A stretch of DNA of 64,000 nucleotides from JAGQSZ01 sp049647585. GTDB lineage: Bacteria > Actinomycetota > Acidimicrobiia > Acidimicrobiales > Microtrichaceae. Of this stretch, positions 8,284-17,413 are shown piece by piece (the first letter of the stretch is position 1; every line of letters begins with the position of its first letter). The stretch spans positions 62,001 to 126,000 of the forward strand of contig JBARXY010000016.1 of NCBI GenBank assembly GCA_049647585.1, read 5' to 3'. A model generated the notes under the pieces. That model was not told where the DNA came from, did no database searches, and saw nothing but the letters and a program-made list of their open reading frames with translations. The position numbers and the translations under genes are program-made.

Positions 8284-9177
8284 GTGGGCAGGTCCGCCGG
8301 CAAATACGAGAACGGTGATGAATTGAAGGTCGAACTGGTTGGCAGGGATGGTCTGAAGCTCGTTGCGGATGTCGAAGGAGACCCGACCGCTCCCCCGGTC
8401 ATACTTCTCCATGGAGGTGGTCAGACCCGCCACGCCTGGGGTACGACGTTGAAGGTGCTGGGTGCGCATTGGCACGCCTATTCGATCGACCTCAGAGGGC
8501 ACGGTGAGAGCGATTGGGCCCCCGACGGCGACTACAGCATCGACGCGTTCGCAAAGGACGTCGAGGTCATAGCGCGGTCGATGCCGTCGCCACCTGTCCT
8601 GGTCGGCGCGTCGCTGGGCGGCATCTCGTCACTGGCGGCCATTGCAGAGTCCAAAGGACCGCCACTGGCCCGTGCGCTGGTTCTCGTCGATGTCGCCCCA
8701 CGCATCGAAGTGAAGGGGGCCTCACGGATCATCGACTTCATGAAGGGCAATCTCGAGGGCTTCGAATCGCTCGAGGAAGTCGCGGACGTGATTGCCGCCT
8801 ACAACCCCAACCGTCCCCGTCCCAAGAACCTCGAAGGTCTGAAGAAGAACTTGCGCCAGCGAGCCGATGGTCGATGGGTGTGGCACTGGGACCCGCGCTT
8901 CGTTAGCGGGGATCTGGGATCCCCGGACGAGACGAGGTCCTCGGGCAACAAGGACAACCGCTTGGAACGGGCGGCTAGAACGCTGACCATCCCGACACTT
9001 CTCGTTCGTGGCCGGATGAGCGATCTGCTGAGCGAGCAGGGGGTCAAGGAACTGAAGGAACTGGTCCCCCACGCCCAGATCGCAGACGTTGCCGGCGCCG
9101 GGCACATGGTCGCCGGCGATCGCAACGACGCTTTCAACGACTCGATCGTCGAATTCCTGGAAGCACTCCCCAACTGA
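8284..9177 (+). CDS. Alpha/beta-fold hydrolase
   Basis: A 297-residue single-domain hydrolase. It shows the oxyanion loop HGGGQTRHAWG, the strand-loop SIDLRGHGESDW, the nucleophile elbow LVGASLGGISS and the late catalytic His in GAGHMVAGD, so the triad is intact. The cap region (residues 140-200) is typical of epoxide hydrolase, esterase or haloperoxidase-like members. The start is uncertain: GTG 8284 gives the full reading frame, but conserved sequence begins around residue 12, and a TTG there would also serve. The substrate is unknown. Confidence 0.85.
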   Translation: MGRSAGKYENGDELKVELVGRDGLKLVADVEGDPTAPPVILLHGGGQTRHAWGTTLKVLGAHWHAYSIDLRGHGESDWAPDGDYSIDAFAKDVEVIARSMPSPPVLVGASLGGISSLAAIAESKGPPLARALVLVDVAPRIEVKGASRIIDFMKGNLEGFESLEEVADVIAAYNPNRPRPKNLEGLKKNLRQRADGRWVWHWDPRFVSGDLGSPDETRSSGNKDNRLERAARTLTIPTLLVRGRMSDLLSEQGVKELKELVPHAQIADVAGAGHMVAGDRNDAFNDSIVEFLEALPN

Positions 9178-9243
9178 ACCTCGGCACAGGTTTCAGACAG
9201 ATGGTTCTTCATGGCTGCTGTCCAGAAGTGACGAGGTGTGTAG

Positions 9244-10020
9244 ATGCCACCTGAGCGACATCACCAACCCTCCGGACCGTTACTCGCAGCCCTGGCACTT
9301 GCCGGGACGGCAGGATTTGTAGACGCACATATCTACCTCCACGTGACTCCGGTGTTCGTGGCAAACATGAGCGGCAACTTGGTGCACCTGGGTATGTCGA
9401 CCGGACAGGCTGCGTGGTCGAGGGCATTGGGCGCCGGGATGGCGATCGCTGCGTTCGCGCTCGGTGTCGGACTTTCCATCAGACATTTCGACCAGGTCAT
9501 CAAGCGGCGCAAAGGGTTCATTGACGAAGGCCAGAGCATCGGTGGAGCTTCGCCCCGGCCCTTGCTCGCGGTCGAATTCATCCTGCTGTCATGCCTGACC
9601 GTATTTCTTGTCGTGTCGGGCACCGGCTACTCCGAGGTGCCATACGGGGCCGGGCGATTCGTGCTGGTAGTGGCAGCGTTCTCAATGGGAATTCAGACCG
9701 CGGCCCTGCGGGCCGTGGGGCAGGTAGCAGTGGCCACCACCTACGGGACCGGCGCGATCGTGCGGATCGTGGAGAAAAGTGTGCTGGCCCTACGACGTAC
9801 CGAGAACCCCAATGACCAGCGACGTAGATCATCGGTCTTGGTCCTATCCGGAGTGGTCACTTTCTATGTCGTGGGCGCTGCAATCGCGGCCGGCGCTGGA
9901 AGTAGCCATCTGACCCTTGTCGCACCGTCGCTCACCGTGGGCCTTGTCGCACTTATCAGCTCAGACCGTTTCCGTTCTGGAACCGGAAGTTTGGGTCTAC
10001 GGAGCCGTTCAGAGGGCTGA
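9244..10020 (+). CDS. YoaK/DUF1275 family membrane protein
   Basis: A 258-residue integral membrane protein with about six hydrophobic segments. The family signature is clear at the N-terminus: LALAGTAGFVDAHIYLHV, then FVANMSGNLVHLG, and later the TAALRAVGQVAVATTYGTGAIVRI segment, which has the conserved T-T-G pattern. The molecular function of DUF1275 proteins is not established. GAGG precedes the ATG at good spacing. Confidence 0.85.
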   Translation: MPPERHHQPSGPLLAALALAGTAGFVDAHIYLHVTPVFVANMSGNLVHLGMSTGQAAWSRALGAGMAIAAFALGVGLSIRHFDQVIKRRKGFIDEGQSIGGASPRPLLAVEFILLSCLTVFLVVSGTGYSEVPYGAGRFVLVVAAFSMGIQTAALRAVGQVAVATTYGTGAIVRIVEKSVLALRRTENPNDQRRRSSVLVLSGVVTFYVVGAAIAAGAGSSHLTLVAPSLTVGLVALISSDRFRSGTGSLGLRSRSEG

Positions 10021-10079
10021 GCGGCTAGTACTCATCTTTGCCAAGGGGAGTCGCCGGCGGAGGCCCGTCCGCGACCCGG

Positions 10080-11309
10080 TCAGGCTGCGGGAATGTTGCG
10101 CAGCAGGGCTTCGTTCGCGTCCTCGGGAAGCTCCGCGAGCGGTTCGGTGATCTCGGCGTAGGTCGGCCCAACCCGTTGGGCCTCGGCAGAGAGAGCCTCT
10201 AGATCGAAGTCGTAGATTCCTGCGACATTCTCGCTGAGCACCTTCCGCAGGTCCGCCTCAGGCCAGTCGTGGAAGACCTGACGTAGCGCCATCGTCGTGA
10301 ATGGGAACGTCCCTTCGTCGTGGGGATAGTCGCTGCCCCACATGACCTTGTCGATCCCCAGGGTGTCCCGAATAACAGCGACATCCTTGACCGACGGGAA
10401 ACTGGCTCCGATCCAGACATTCTGTTGGAAGTACTCGGTGGCCGACATGGGAAGGACCTGTTCCGGCTTGAAGCGGAGTTCGCCGATGGCGCCCTTGTCC
10501 CGAACGCTCTTGAGTATGCCGTCGAGCTGTTCCAGGATCTCGGGGATCCACGAGCAGCCGCTCTCGGTCATCACAAACTTCAGATTGGGGAAGCGGTCGA
10601 ACACACCGGAGAGCATGAGGAACAGCAATGGCCGCCTGGAATAGCTCAGCACCTCGGCGATCATCATTAGGGCCGAAGAAGGGACCGGCGCGTAGGTAGG
10701 CAGACCAGTTCCGCCGTGGCAGTTGACCGGAACCTCGAGCTCCTCACATACCGCCCACAACCGGTCGTAATCGGGATGGTTGTAGGGCTTGATCCAGTTG
10801 ACGTCCGGTGGGATGTTGGGCAGAAGAATTCCACCCCGCAGACCGTGATCCTTGATCCAGCGCACATCTTCGATGGCGTCGTCAATGTCGTTGACGAAAA
10901 TCTGGCCGATGCCGGCGCGACGGGCCGGGGCGTTGGAACAGAAATCCACCAGCCAACGGTTGTGGGCCCGCACACCGGCCAGACGCAGTTCATACTGCTC
11001 TGGAGTCGGCGGAGGAGCGAAGAGTACGAAACTTGGGAAGAAGGGCGGCACCGTGTTGGGGAAGATGACCTCGCCGACGACTCCGTCCTCGTCCTGTTGG
11101 GAGTTGCGCATGTCCTCGTCCCAGTTGCGCAGTCGCCGCTGGTCACCCAGGTCGCTGAACGGGTTCTTGTACTTCTCGCGCCAGGCATCGAACTCGGGGA
11201 CGTACTTCGCTTCCAGGTACTCCCGGTACATCGCATGGCTCCCGCCGGCATGAGTATCCGCCGAAATGAGCGTCAGATGGTTTGAGCCAGAACCCGTTGC
11301 TGTCGTCAT
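10080..11309 (-). CDS. Amidohydrolase (metal-dependent TIM-barrel hydrolase)
   Basis: A 409-residue amidohydrolase_2-type protein. ISADTHAG near the N-terminus is the first metal-binding strand (family usually D-x-H). Other metal or catalytic strands are VPVNCHGGTG, FVMTESGCSWIPEIL and MWGSDYPHDEGTFP, the last being the diagnostic GSDYPH ending. The family includes decarboxylases such as ACMSD and many uncharacterised actinobacterial hydrolases of xenobiotics or lipids; the reaction here is not predictable. I chose the ATG at 11309 because conserved sequence begins shortly after it; 14 more in-frame residues precede it. Confidence 0.87.
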   Translation of the reverse strand: MTTATGSGSNHLTLISADTHAGGSHAMYREYLEAKYVPEFDAWREKYKNPFSDLGDQRRLRNWDEDMRNSQQDEDGVVGEVIFPNTVPPFFPSFVLFAPPPTPEQYELRLAGVRAHNRWLVDFCSNAPARRAGIGQIFVNDIDDAIEDVRWIKDHGLRGGILLPNIPPDVNWIKPYNHPDYDRLWAVCEELEVPVNCHGGTGLPTYAPVPSSALMMIAEVLSYSRRPLLFLMLSGVFDRFPNLKFVMTESGCSWIPEILEQLDGILKSVRDKGAIGELRFKPEQVLPMSATEYFQQNVWIGASFPSVKDVAVIRDTLGIDKVMWGSDYPHDEGTFPFTTMALRQVFHDWPEADLRKVLSENVAGIYDFDLEALSAEAQRVGPTYAEITEPLAELPEDANEALLRNIPAA

Positions 11310-11370
11310 GCCTTCTACGTTCCCATATTTGGGGCGACTGGATTCGCGCACCCTCGCGCTTGCGGGCTAC

Positions 11371-11994
11371 TCAGGACCAGCGCTTGACACCGGACCAGGC
11401 TGCCGGCAGTAGCAGTCCGGCCAACAGGACCTTGAAGATGTCACCTGCGATGAACGGCTGGATGCCCAGGGCGAACGCGCTCTTGGCTCCACCGAACACC
11501 GGCACTCCGAGGACGTGTGCGAGCCAGAGGGTGCCAAGACCCCAGATCAGTACGACGTTCACGGTGACCATGGTCGCCACCGAGGTCAGGACACGTCGGT
11601 CACCACCGCGATCGGCCACGGCGCCGACGACGGCCGCTGCGAGCACCGATCCGATCAGGTACCCGCCGGTTGCGCCCGTTGCGTAGGTCCAACCGGAGTT
11701 ACCGGCCTGGAAGAACGGAAGTCCGATAACGCCGAGGATCCAGAACAACGACAGTGCCGCAACACCGCGACGGGCGCCGAGGGTGGCGCCGACGATGAGG
11801 GTGGCGAAGGTCAGTCCGTTGATCGGAACCGGGGTGAATCCGAGAGGAATCTTCACCTGCGAAGCAAGGGCTACGAGCAGTGCTCCTCCGACGACCAGTG
11901 TCGCGGTCCGAACACGGGTCCCCGGAAGTATGCGGGCAGGTAAGAGGTCGACCAGAACATTTGGCTTTGAGATTGGTGCGACGCTGCTGGTCAT
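11371..11994 (-). CDS. bioY: BioY family biotin transporter (ECF substrate-binding component)
   Basis: A 207-residue membrane protein with about six transmembrane helices. The BioY core is plain: QVKIPLGFTPVPINGLTFATLIVGATLG, and GGYLIGSVLAAAVVG in the fourth helix region. BioY binds biotin as the S component of an ECF transporter or works alone; no bioM/bioN genes lie in the window. AAGG lies upstream of the ATG. The last residues overlap nothing, and the neighbouring amidohydrolase start is 61 bases away. Confidence 0.9.
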   Translation of the reverse strand: MTSSVAPISKPNVLVDLLPARILPGTRVRTATLVVGGALLVALASQVKIPLGFTPVPINGLTFATLIVGATLGARRGVAALSLFWILGVIGLPFFQAGNSGWTYATGATGGYLIGSVLAAAVVGAVADRGGDRRVLTSVATMVTVNVVLIWGLGTLWLAHVLGVPVFGGAKSAFALGIQPFIAGDIFKVLLAGLLLPAAWSGVKRWS

Positions 11995-12314
11995 CTGATT
12001 TCCGCCTTGTCTTGTGGGCTTGCCGGGAAGGGTCGCTCAGGTGGACTTTGGCTGCTCAGCCTGCCAGCTATCGGGGCTCGGACAAAAGTCGAGACCCGCA
12101 ACTCCGCTTCCGATGACCATCGTCGACGGGGACGCGCTCGACGGCCTGCCATCGCGCTGACCGTGGCAGGTGTCGACTCAGCACACGCCGGGGCGTCACC
12201 CCGTGGCCTGATGCCGTGAATCCCCGTGGGGGTAACATCGATTTCACGCTGCGTGAGGCGCTTGGCGCGAGCGGGTAACAGTTGGCAATCAGGCGGAATT
12301 TTGGAGGGGGCTCA
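11995..12314. other. 320-bp divergent intergenic region between bioY and the histidine kinase
   Basis: No gene is seen here. It holds a CCTGCCA/TGGCAGG inverted repeat with a 12-base loop (12145-12170), flanked on both sides by GTCGAC, and a compact CCCCGTGGGG hairpin near 12223-12232 inside a GTGAA...TTCAC pair. These could be operators or a transcript-end structure; I cannot assign them. Promoters for both divergent genes should lie here. Confidence 0.4.
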
Positions 12315-14141
12315 GTGAGCGACCAGGGGAAAGTGTTCGACTCCGACTGGCCCGAGGAGATCACCTCCAGGCTTCTGGACCTGAACGTGGACCTCAGGTG
12401 TGTGGCGACCTTCGACGGATACTTCGAGGAACTGTCGACCGGTTGGCTCGAACGCTTCGGATACTCCTGTGAGGAACTGCTTGGTCGTCCGCTGCTCGAC
12501 TTCGTCCATCCCGATGACATCGCATCGACCGAGGCGCAGCTGGCGTCGGGGCGAATCGGTGAGGACATCACCCAGTTCGAGAACCGGTTCAGGAGCCGGG
12601 ACGGATCCGATCGATGGCTTTCGTGGATCGCGGTTGCTGTCCAGTCGTCACGGCGTTACTACGCCGTCGCTCGTGATCTGACTCCACAGCGCGAGGCGGA
12701 GGAAAAGGCCCGCGAGAGCGAGCACCGCTACTCCGACCTCATCGAATCGTCCCACGACATAATCCAGAGCATCAGTGCCGACGGCCATTTCGAGTTCGTC
12801 AACCGCGCGTGGCACGACCACCTCGGATACACGCCGGAGGAGTTGCCGGATGTGACCCTCTTCGACATCGTCGACGAGGCGTTCCACGAGCACTGCACCC
12901 TGCTCATCGGCCAGATCATGAACGGAGAGTCCTTCGACTCGATCGAGGTCACCTTCGTAGCGAAGGACGGTCGACGCTTTCCGGTCGAAGGCAACGCGAC
13001 CGGGCGGTTCCGCAACGGCAAGTTCGTCGCGACGCACACGTTCTTCCGCGACATCAGTGACCGCAAGGAAGCCGAGGCCCTGACCGAGCAGTACCAGTTG
13101 CAACTCGAACAAGAAGTTGCGGAACGAACATCAGCGTTGGTGCAGAGCGAGAAGCTGGCAACTCTCGGTCGACTGAGCGCCGGCATGGCGCACGAGTTGA
13201 ACAATCCCGCGGCAGCCGCCCAGCGCGGTGCCGTCCTGCTGCGCGACGCCTTGTCCAGCACCTACGGGCGGTTCTTCGAACTTGCCTCTCTGGGGATAAC
13301 CGATGCTGACTCGGCTCGGCTTGCGGCGTTGGTCGATCGCGGCGCTGGCCTTGCGAGCACGCCGGACACATTGGACCCCGTGTCCCGGAGCGATCGTGAG
13401 GCGGAACTCGAAGACTGGCTCGATGGGCGAGGAGTCGAGCAGGCATGGGAGATCGCCGGTCCGCTCGTCAGCCTGGGGATGGGGACCGACGATCTGGACG
13501 AACTGGCCAACGAGTTTGAGCCAGCCAAGTTGTCGTCCGTGTTGGCGCTGACGACACATTCGTACAACGCGTTTGCTCTACTCGCCCAGGTCGGCCACGG
13601 TTCGAGCCAGATCGCAGAGATCGTCAAGGCCCTGAAGGACTACAGCTTCATGGACCAGGCTCCGGTCCAGGAGATCGACGTTCACGAAGGCATCGACAAC
13701 ACGCTGGTCATGTTGCAGGCGAAGCTGAAACGGGGTGTGGAGGTCGACCGTCGCTACAGCGCCGAGGTGCCACGCATCGACGCTCTCGGAAGCGAGTTGA
13801 ACCAGGTCTGGACCAATCTGATCGACAACGCGGTCGATGCGATGGACGGATCTGGGCACCTGGTCATTCGCACCTCGGCCGAGGATGGGTGGGTGGTCGT
13901 CGAGATCGAGGATGATGGTCCGGGTATCGAGCCGGAGTACTTGGACAAGGTCTTCGACCCGTTCTTCACCACCAAGCTGCCCGGGCAGGGCACCGGTCTG
14001 GGTCTGAACATCGTGTTCAACATCGTTCGAGGATCAGGTGGACACATCGAAGTTCGCTCAGAGTCAGGCAAGACAGTTTTTCGGGTCCGGATACCAGTCC
14101 GCCGTGAAATTCACACAGATCCAGGAGGCGAAACACGGTGA
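12315..14141 (+). CDS. PAS-domain sensor histidine kinase
   Basis: A 608-residue cytoplasmic kinase without transmembrane segments. Two PAS domains cover about residues 20-130 and 140-265; each ends in a PAC-like stretch (FRDISDRKEAEAL). A coiled linker leads to the dimerisation helix with phospho-acceptor H293 in GMAHELNNPAAAA. The ATPase domain shows the N box (VWTNLIDNAVDAM), EDDGPGI and GTGLGLNIVFNIV. The GTG start has GGAGGGGG upstream. Its stop overlaps the response-regulator start by four bases, so the pair is a coupled two-component system. The PAS ligand is unknown; the partner suggests a redox signal. Confidence 0.93.
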   Translation: MSDQGKVFDSDWPEEITSRLLDLNVDLRCVATFDGYFEELSTGWLERFGYSCEELLGRPLLDFVHPDDIASTEAQLASGRIGEDITQFENRFRSRDGSDRWLSWIAVAVQSSRRYYAVARDLTPQREAEEKARESEHRYSDLIESSHDIIQSISADGHFEFVNRAWHDHLGYTPEELPDVTLFDIVDEAFHEHCTLLIGQIMNGESFDSIEVTFVAKDGRRFPVEGNATGRFRNGKFVATHTFFRDISDRKEAEALTEQYQLQLEQEVAERTSALVQSEKLATLGRLSAGMAHELNNPAAAAQRGAVLLRDALSSTYGRFFELASLGITDADSARLAALVDRGAGLASTPDTLDPVSRSDREAELEDWLDGRGVEQAWEIAGPLVSLGMGTDDLDELANEFEPAKLSSVLALTTHSYNAFALLAQVGHGSSQIAEIVKALKDYSFMDQAPVQEIDVHEGIDNTLVMLQAKLKRGVEVDRRYSAEVPRIDALGSELNQVWTNLIDNAVDAMDGSGHLVIRTSAEDGWVVVEIEDDGPGIEPEYLDKVFDPFFTTKLPGQGTGLGLNIVFNIVRGSGGHIEVRSESGKTVFRVRIPVRREIHTDPGGETR

Positions 14142-15796
14142 GTGCCGACACCGACCGACCAATAATCGTCGCCGTCGACGATGATCCCGCAGTCCTCGGA
14201 GCGGTCCGGGGTGACCTGCGTCGAAAGTACGGACAGCACTACCGGATCATGGTTGCATCGGGCGGAGCCGAGGCCATCGATGTGCTGAAGGAACTGAAGC
14301 TGCGCAACTCACCCCTGGCCCTGGTTGTTTCGGACCAACGGATGCCCGAGGTATCGGGCTTCGAGGTGCTGCGGGCCGCTCGGGAACTGTTCGCCGATGT
14401 TCGGACAGTTCTTCTGACCGCCTACGCGGACACCGAGGTGGCAATCGGAGCGATCAACGACCTGCACCTCGACTACTACATTCTCAAGCCCTGGGACCCG
14501 CCCGAGGATCGGCTCTACCCGGTGCTCGACGATCTGCTTGCCGACTGGCACGCCGCCCACCTCACGGTCGACAACGTCACGCGTGTCGTTGGGACCAGGT
14601 GGTCGGCAGCGTGTCACGACGTGAGGGACTACCTGCAGCGCAACCAGATTCCGATGCAGTGGCTCGACATCGACCTGAACGACGAGGGCAGGCGTCTTCA
14701 CGCCGCTGCCGAAGGTGCCGCGCTGCCAATCGTGTTGACCCCCGACGGTCAGCGTTTGATTGATCCTGATCTTGCGACTCTCGCTGCAGCCCTCGGTCAC
14801 CGGACCCACTCCGAGACCACCGTCTTCGATCTTGCGATCGTGGGTGCCGGCCCCGCTGGACTTGCCGCTGCGGTCTATGGAGCCAGTGAGGGGCTTTCGA
14901 CCGTCTGCATAGAGCAATCGGCCCCCGGTGGTCAGGCCGGCCAATCCTCACGGATCGAGAACTATCTGGGCTTCCCGAACGGAATCGCAGGAGCAGATCT
15001 CGCCCGGCGGGCGGTCACCCAGGCGAGGCGTTTCGAAGTCGAGGTCTTGGCACCCGCGAGGGTGACGAACCTGGATGTGAACGGCCCGTACCCAAGGTTG
15101 ACGCTCGGAGATGGTTCCGAGATCACGTGTGGAGCGCTCATCTTGGCGTGCGGCGTCACCTACAACGCCATGGACGTGCCCGGTGCCAGAGATCTGGAGG
15201 GCCGCGGCATCTACTACGGGGCGGGATTGAGCGAGCGCGACACCGTTGTCGGCGAAGAGATCGTGATCGTCGGCGGAGCAAACTCCGCCGGTCAGGCGGC
15301 CGTGTACTTCTCGCGTCACGCAGCCAAGGTCACCGTCCTGTGCAGATCCGCATCACTGGACACAAAGATGTCGTCATACCTGGTCGATCAGATCTCGGCC
15401 CGGCCCAATATCGAGGTCCGTTGTCAGTCCCGGGTCCAAGAGGTCGTCGGTACCGAGAGGATCGAGTCGATAACCATCGCCCACTGCGAAACAGGTGAGA
15501 CCAGCGAGGTCAAAGCAGCCGCGATGTTCATTTTCATTGGTGCATCGCCACACACTCCGTGGCTGCCTCCCCAGATCTCCAAGGACAAGCAGGGCTTCGT
15601 GCTCACTGGGCCTGCCCTCGGGGATCGCCGGTTCCCCAGCTCGGACGGCGACCGGGACCCATACCTCTACGAGACCAGTGTTCCGGGCGTTTTCGCTGTC
15701 GGCGATGTTCGTTCACGGTCTGTGAAGCGGGTCGCTTCCGCAGTCGGGGAAGGTTCGGTGGCGGTCCAGTTCGTTCACCAGTTCCTCGGGAGCTGA
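14138..15796 (+). CDS. Fused response regulator / glutaredoxin-like / thioredoxin-reductase-like protein
   Basis: A 552-residue three-part protein. Residues 8-130 are a receiver domain (acidic pocket D14-D16, phospho-acceptor D66 in VVSDQRMP, Lys K117). Residues 146-222 resemble a glutaredoxin (GTRWSAACHDVRDYL) but keep only one Cys of the CxxC. Residues 228-552 are a thioredoxin-reductase-type FAD/NAD oxidoreductase (VGAGPAGLAAAVYGA, GGQAGQSSRIENYLGFP, IVGGANSAGQAA, GVFAVGDVR), where the usual CxxC redox pair is replaced by YYGAGLSE. This architecture is known in databases as fused response regulator/thioredoxin-disulfide reductase. Without a CxxC it probably does not reduce thioredoxin in the standard way. 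It is coupled to the upstream kinase by GTGA overlap. Confidence 0.9.
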   Translation: MSADTDRPIIVAVDDDPAVLGAVRGDLRRKYGQHYRIMVASGGAEAIDVLKELKLRNSPLALVVSDQRMPEVSGFEVLRAARELFADVRTVLLTAYADTEVAIGAINDLHLDYYILKPWDPPEDRLYPVLDDLLADWHAAHLTVDNVTRVVGTRWSAACHDVRDYLQRNQIPMQWLDIDLNDEGRRLHAAAEGAALPIVLTPDGQRLIDPDLATLAAALGHRTHSETTVFDLAIVGAGPAGLAAAVYGASEGLSTVCIEQSAPGGQAGQSSRIENYLGFPNGIAGADLARRAVTQARRFEVEVLAPARVTNLDVNGPYPRLTLGDGSEITCGALILACGVTYNAMDVPGARDLEGRGIYYGAGLSERDTVVGEEIVIVGGANSAGQAAVYFSRHAAKVTVLCRSASLDTKMSSYLVDQISARPNIEVRCQSRVQEVVGTERIESITIAHCETGETSEVKAAAMFIFIGASPHTPWLPPQISKDKQGFVLTGPALGDRRFPSSDGDRDPYLYETSVPGVFAVGDVRSRSVKRVASAVGEGSVAVQFVHQFLGS

Positions 15797-15837
15797 TCGT
15801 CGCCCCGCGCTTGTCGAGTTGAGAGGAATTTGAACCA

Positions 15838-16248
15838 ATGGCCAGTTTCACCAAGGTTGCCCACATAGACCTGACGGTCACGGATGCCGATGCAAGTGCC
15901 CAGTGGTATTGCGATGTGCTGGGTCTACGCAATCTCCACCGCGGTGAGGTCGACGGCCGGATCACGGTCGTTCTGCTCCACAAGGACACCGGATTGATCA
16001 TCGGACTGAACCGGCACGACGTCACCGGGTCTGACGTCTTCGATGAACGGATAGTGGGACTCGACCACATCGGCTTCGGCGTGGACTCCCGTGACGAACT
16101 CGACCAGTGGGAACAGCGACTCACCGAACTCGGCGTCGAGCACTCCCCCGTTGCCGACACCCCTGCCGGTTCAGCCCTCGTGTTCCGGGACCCCGACAAC
16201 ATCCAGCTGGAGTTCTGGTGGACCCGCCCGCGGGAGCCTAAGAGCTAG
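15838..16248 (+). CDS. VOC (glyoxalase/dioxygenase fold) family protein
   Basis: A 136-residue single-chain VOC protein. Metal-ligand positions fit the family: VAHIDLTVTD (His) at the start of the first module, and VGLDHIGFGV (His) and ERIVGLDHIG / NIQLEFWW (Glu) in the second. It resembles catechol dioxygenase-like or glyoxalase I-like members; the reaction is unknown. GAGAGGA precedes the ATG. The 3' end overlaps the convergent anti-sigma gene by four bases. Confidence 0.87.
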   Translation: MASFTKVAHIDLTVTDADASAQWYCDVLGLRNLHRGEVDGRITVVLLHKDTGLIIGLNRHDVTGSDVFDERIVGLDHIGFGVDSRDELDQWEQRLTELGVEHSPVADTPAGSALVFRDPDNIQLEFWWTRPREPKS

Positions 16249-16487
16249 GCACCTTCTCGATCGCTTCCGAGGAGCGACCGGAGTGACTCGACCTCGTCGC
16301 GGCACGCTTCGCAGGCATCGAGGTGGGCCAACATTGCCGGCCCCCAATCGCTGAGTTCGGATACACCCAGGTCCACAAATTCATCGAGATGGTCAAAGCA
16401 GTCGTCACAGGACATCCATGGATTGGCGTCCTGGATGAACTTCCTTGCCTGCTCCTCGGTGATCTGTGGGCGAAGTTCAGAAGTCAT
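16245..16487 (-). CDS. Zinc-finger anti-sigma factor (ZAS type)
   Basis: An 80-residue protein. The core is H-x3-C-x2-C (HLDACEACRDE), the zinc-binding signature of RsrA/ZAS anti-sigma factors, with another CDDC pair at about residues 27-30. It follows the sigma gene with an ATGA overlap, the usual arrangement for a sigma/anti-sigma pair. I infer that it binds and holds its sigma factor, perhaps in a thiol- or metal-responsive way. It has no transmembrane segment, so the signal would be cytoplasmic. Confidence 0.85.
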   Translation of the reverse strand: MTSELRPQITEEQARKFIQDANPWMSCDDCFDHLDEFVDLGVSELSDWGPAMLAHLDACEACRDEVESLRSLLGSDREGA

Positions 16488-17146
16488 GGTTTCACGTCCA
16501 CGGTGGTCGGGACATCCCCTATGTACCCTGCGGCGGTCAAATGCGTTCGGATGCGTCCCCGTGCATCGAACAGCGTCTTGTACAGCGCATTCCGAGTGGA
16601 TCCGATGCGCTGAGCAAGAACGTCGATGGGGACGTCGTCAACGAGGAGGGCCACTGCCACGGTGCGTTGGTGTGGTGTCAGCACCGTGTTGATGACCATG
16701 GAGACAATCTGCGCAAGCTCAAGATGTTCGACGTGTTGGTCCAGTGAACTCGGCTCACACGACAACTCCGGGACAAGGTCCAGGTTGACCTCCCGGTGGC
16801 GCCACATGTTTCGCCGGACTTCATTGGATGCATGCAGGATGCCGAACTTGTATGCCCATGTGGTGAACCGGCTCCGACCTTCGAAGCTGGACAGCTTGCC
16901 GAGCGCGGCAACCGTTGCCTCGTCGGCTGCTTGTTCGACGATGTCGTCGACCCGCACTCCGCCAATCAGGGGCAGAGACGGATACATGTAGGACACCTGA
17001 TGTCGGGCCGCCTTGACCATCAGTGTGCGCAGGCGTAGCACAGCGTCATCCCGAGCCGATCCGTCAGCCAGAAGCAACTCGGGCCAGACAGAGTTGACAT
17101 CGTCAGAGTTGACATCGTGGGTATCGACGCTCTCGGGAGCTGACAC
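16484..17146 (-). CDS. ECF-type RNA polymerase sigma factor
   Basis: A 220-residue sigma-70 family protein. Region 2 is visible around DDIVEQAADEATVAALGKLSSFEGRSRFTTWAYKFGILHASNEVRRN in outline, and region 4 in TPHQRTVAVALLVDDVPIDVLAQRIGSTRNALYKTLFDARGR in outline. The GTG start at 17146 has GGAAGGG seven bases upstream; the open frame continues 63 codons upstream, but that part has no recognisable sigma sequence. A 15-bp in-frame duplication (17089-17118) gives a repeated VNSDD near the N-terminus. It is co-transcribed with the anti-sigma factor and divergent from the secreted lipoprotein gene at 17414, a possible target. Confidence 0.87.
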   Translation of the reverse strand: MSAPESVDTHDVNSDDVNSVWPELLLADGSARDDAVLRLRTLMVKAARHQVSYMYPSLPLIGGVRVDDIVEQAADEATVAALGKLSSFEGRSRFTTWAYKFGILHASNEVRRNMWRHREVNLDLVPELSCEPSSLDQHVEHLELAQIVSMVINTVLTPHQRTVAVALLVDDVPIDVLAQRIGSTRNALYKTLFDARGRIRTHLTAAGYIGDVPTTVDVKP

Positions 17147-17413
17147 CAAGTTTCCCTTCCGTTTGTAGGACCTGCAGAACCCTCCGTTCAACCCACGTCG
17201 TCCCCGGTCAATTCCCTCGGTCCAAGACAATTCCGTCGGCCGCGGATGCTTGAGCAAGAAATTGTCTCTCTCCGGTAAGAACTTGCCGCAGCGACACACC
17301 CACATCTTGTGACCAATTCCGGAAAGGTCCTCCACGTGGGTCGGCCGGGATGGAAATGGTCGGGATGCGCCCGGTAATCCCTCCGGCGATCCACGAGGAA
17401 AGGACCTACCCCA

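Noticed and set aside
12145..12232. Inverted repeats upstream of bioY as a biotin regulator site
   Set aside because: They do not fit the BioQ or BirA sites I know; left as unassigned.
17147..17335. 63-codon upstream extension of the ECF sigma factor, including a CRCGK pair
   Set aside because: It shows no sigma-factor sequence, and the GTG at 17146 has a good ribosome-binding site.
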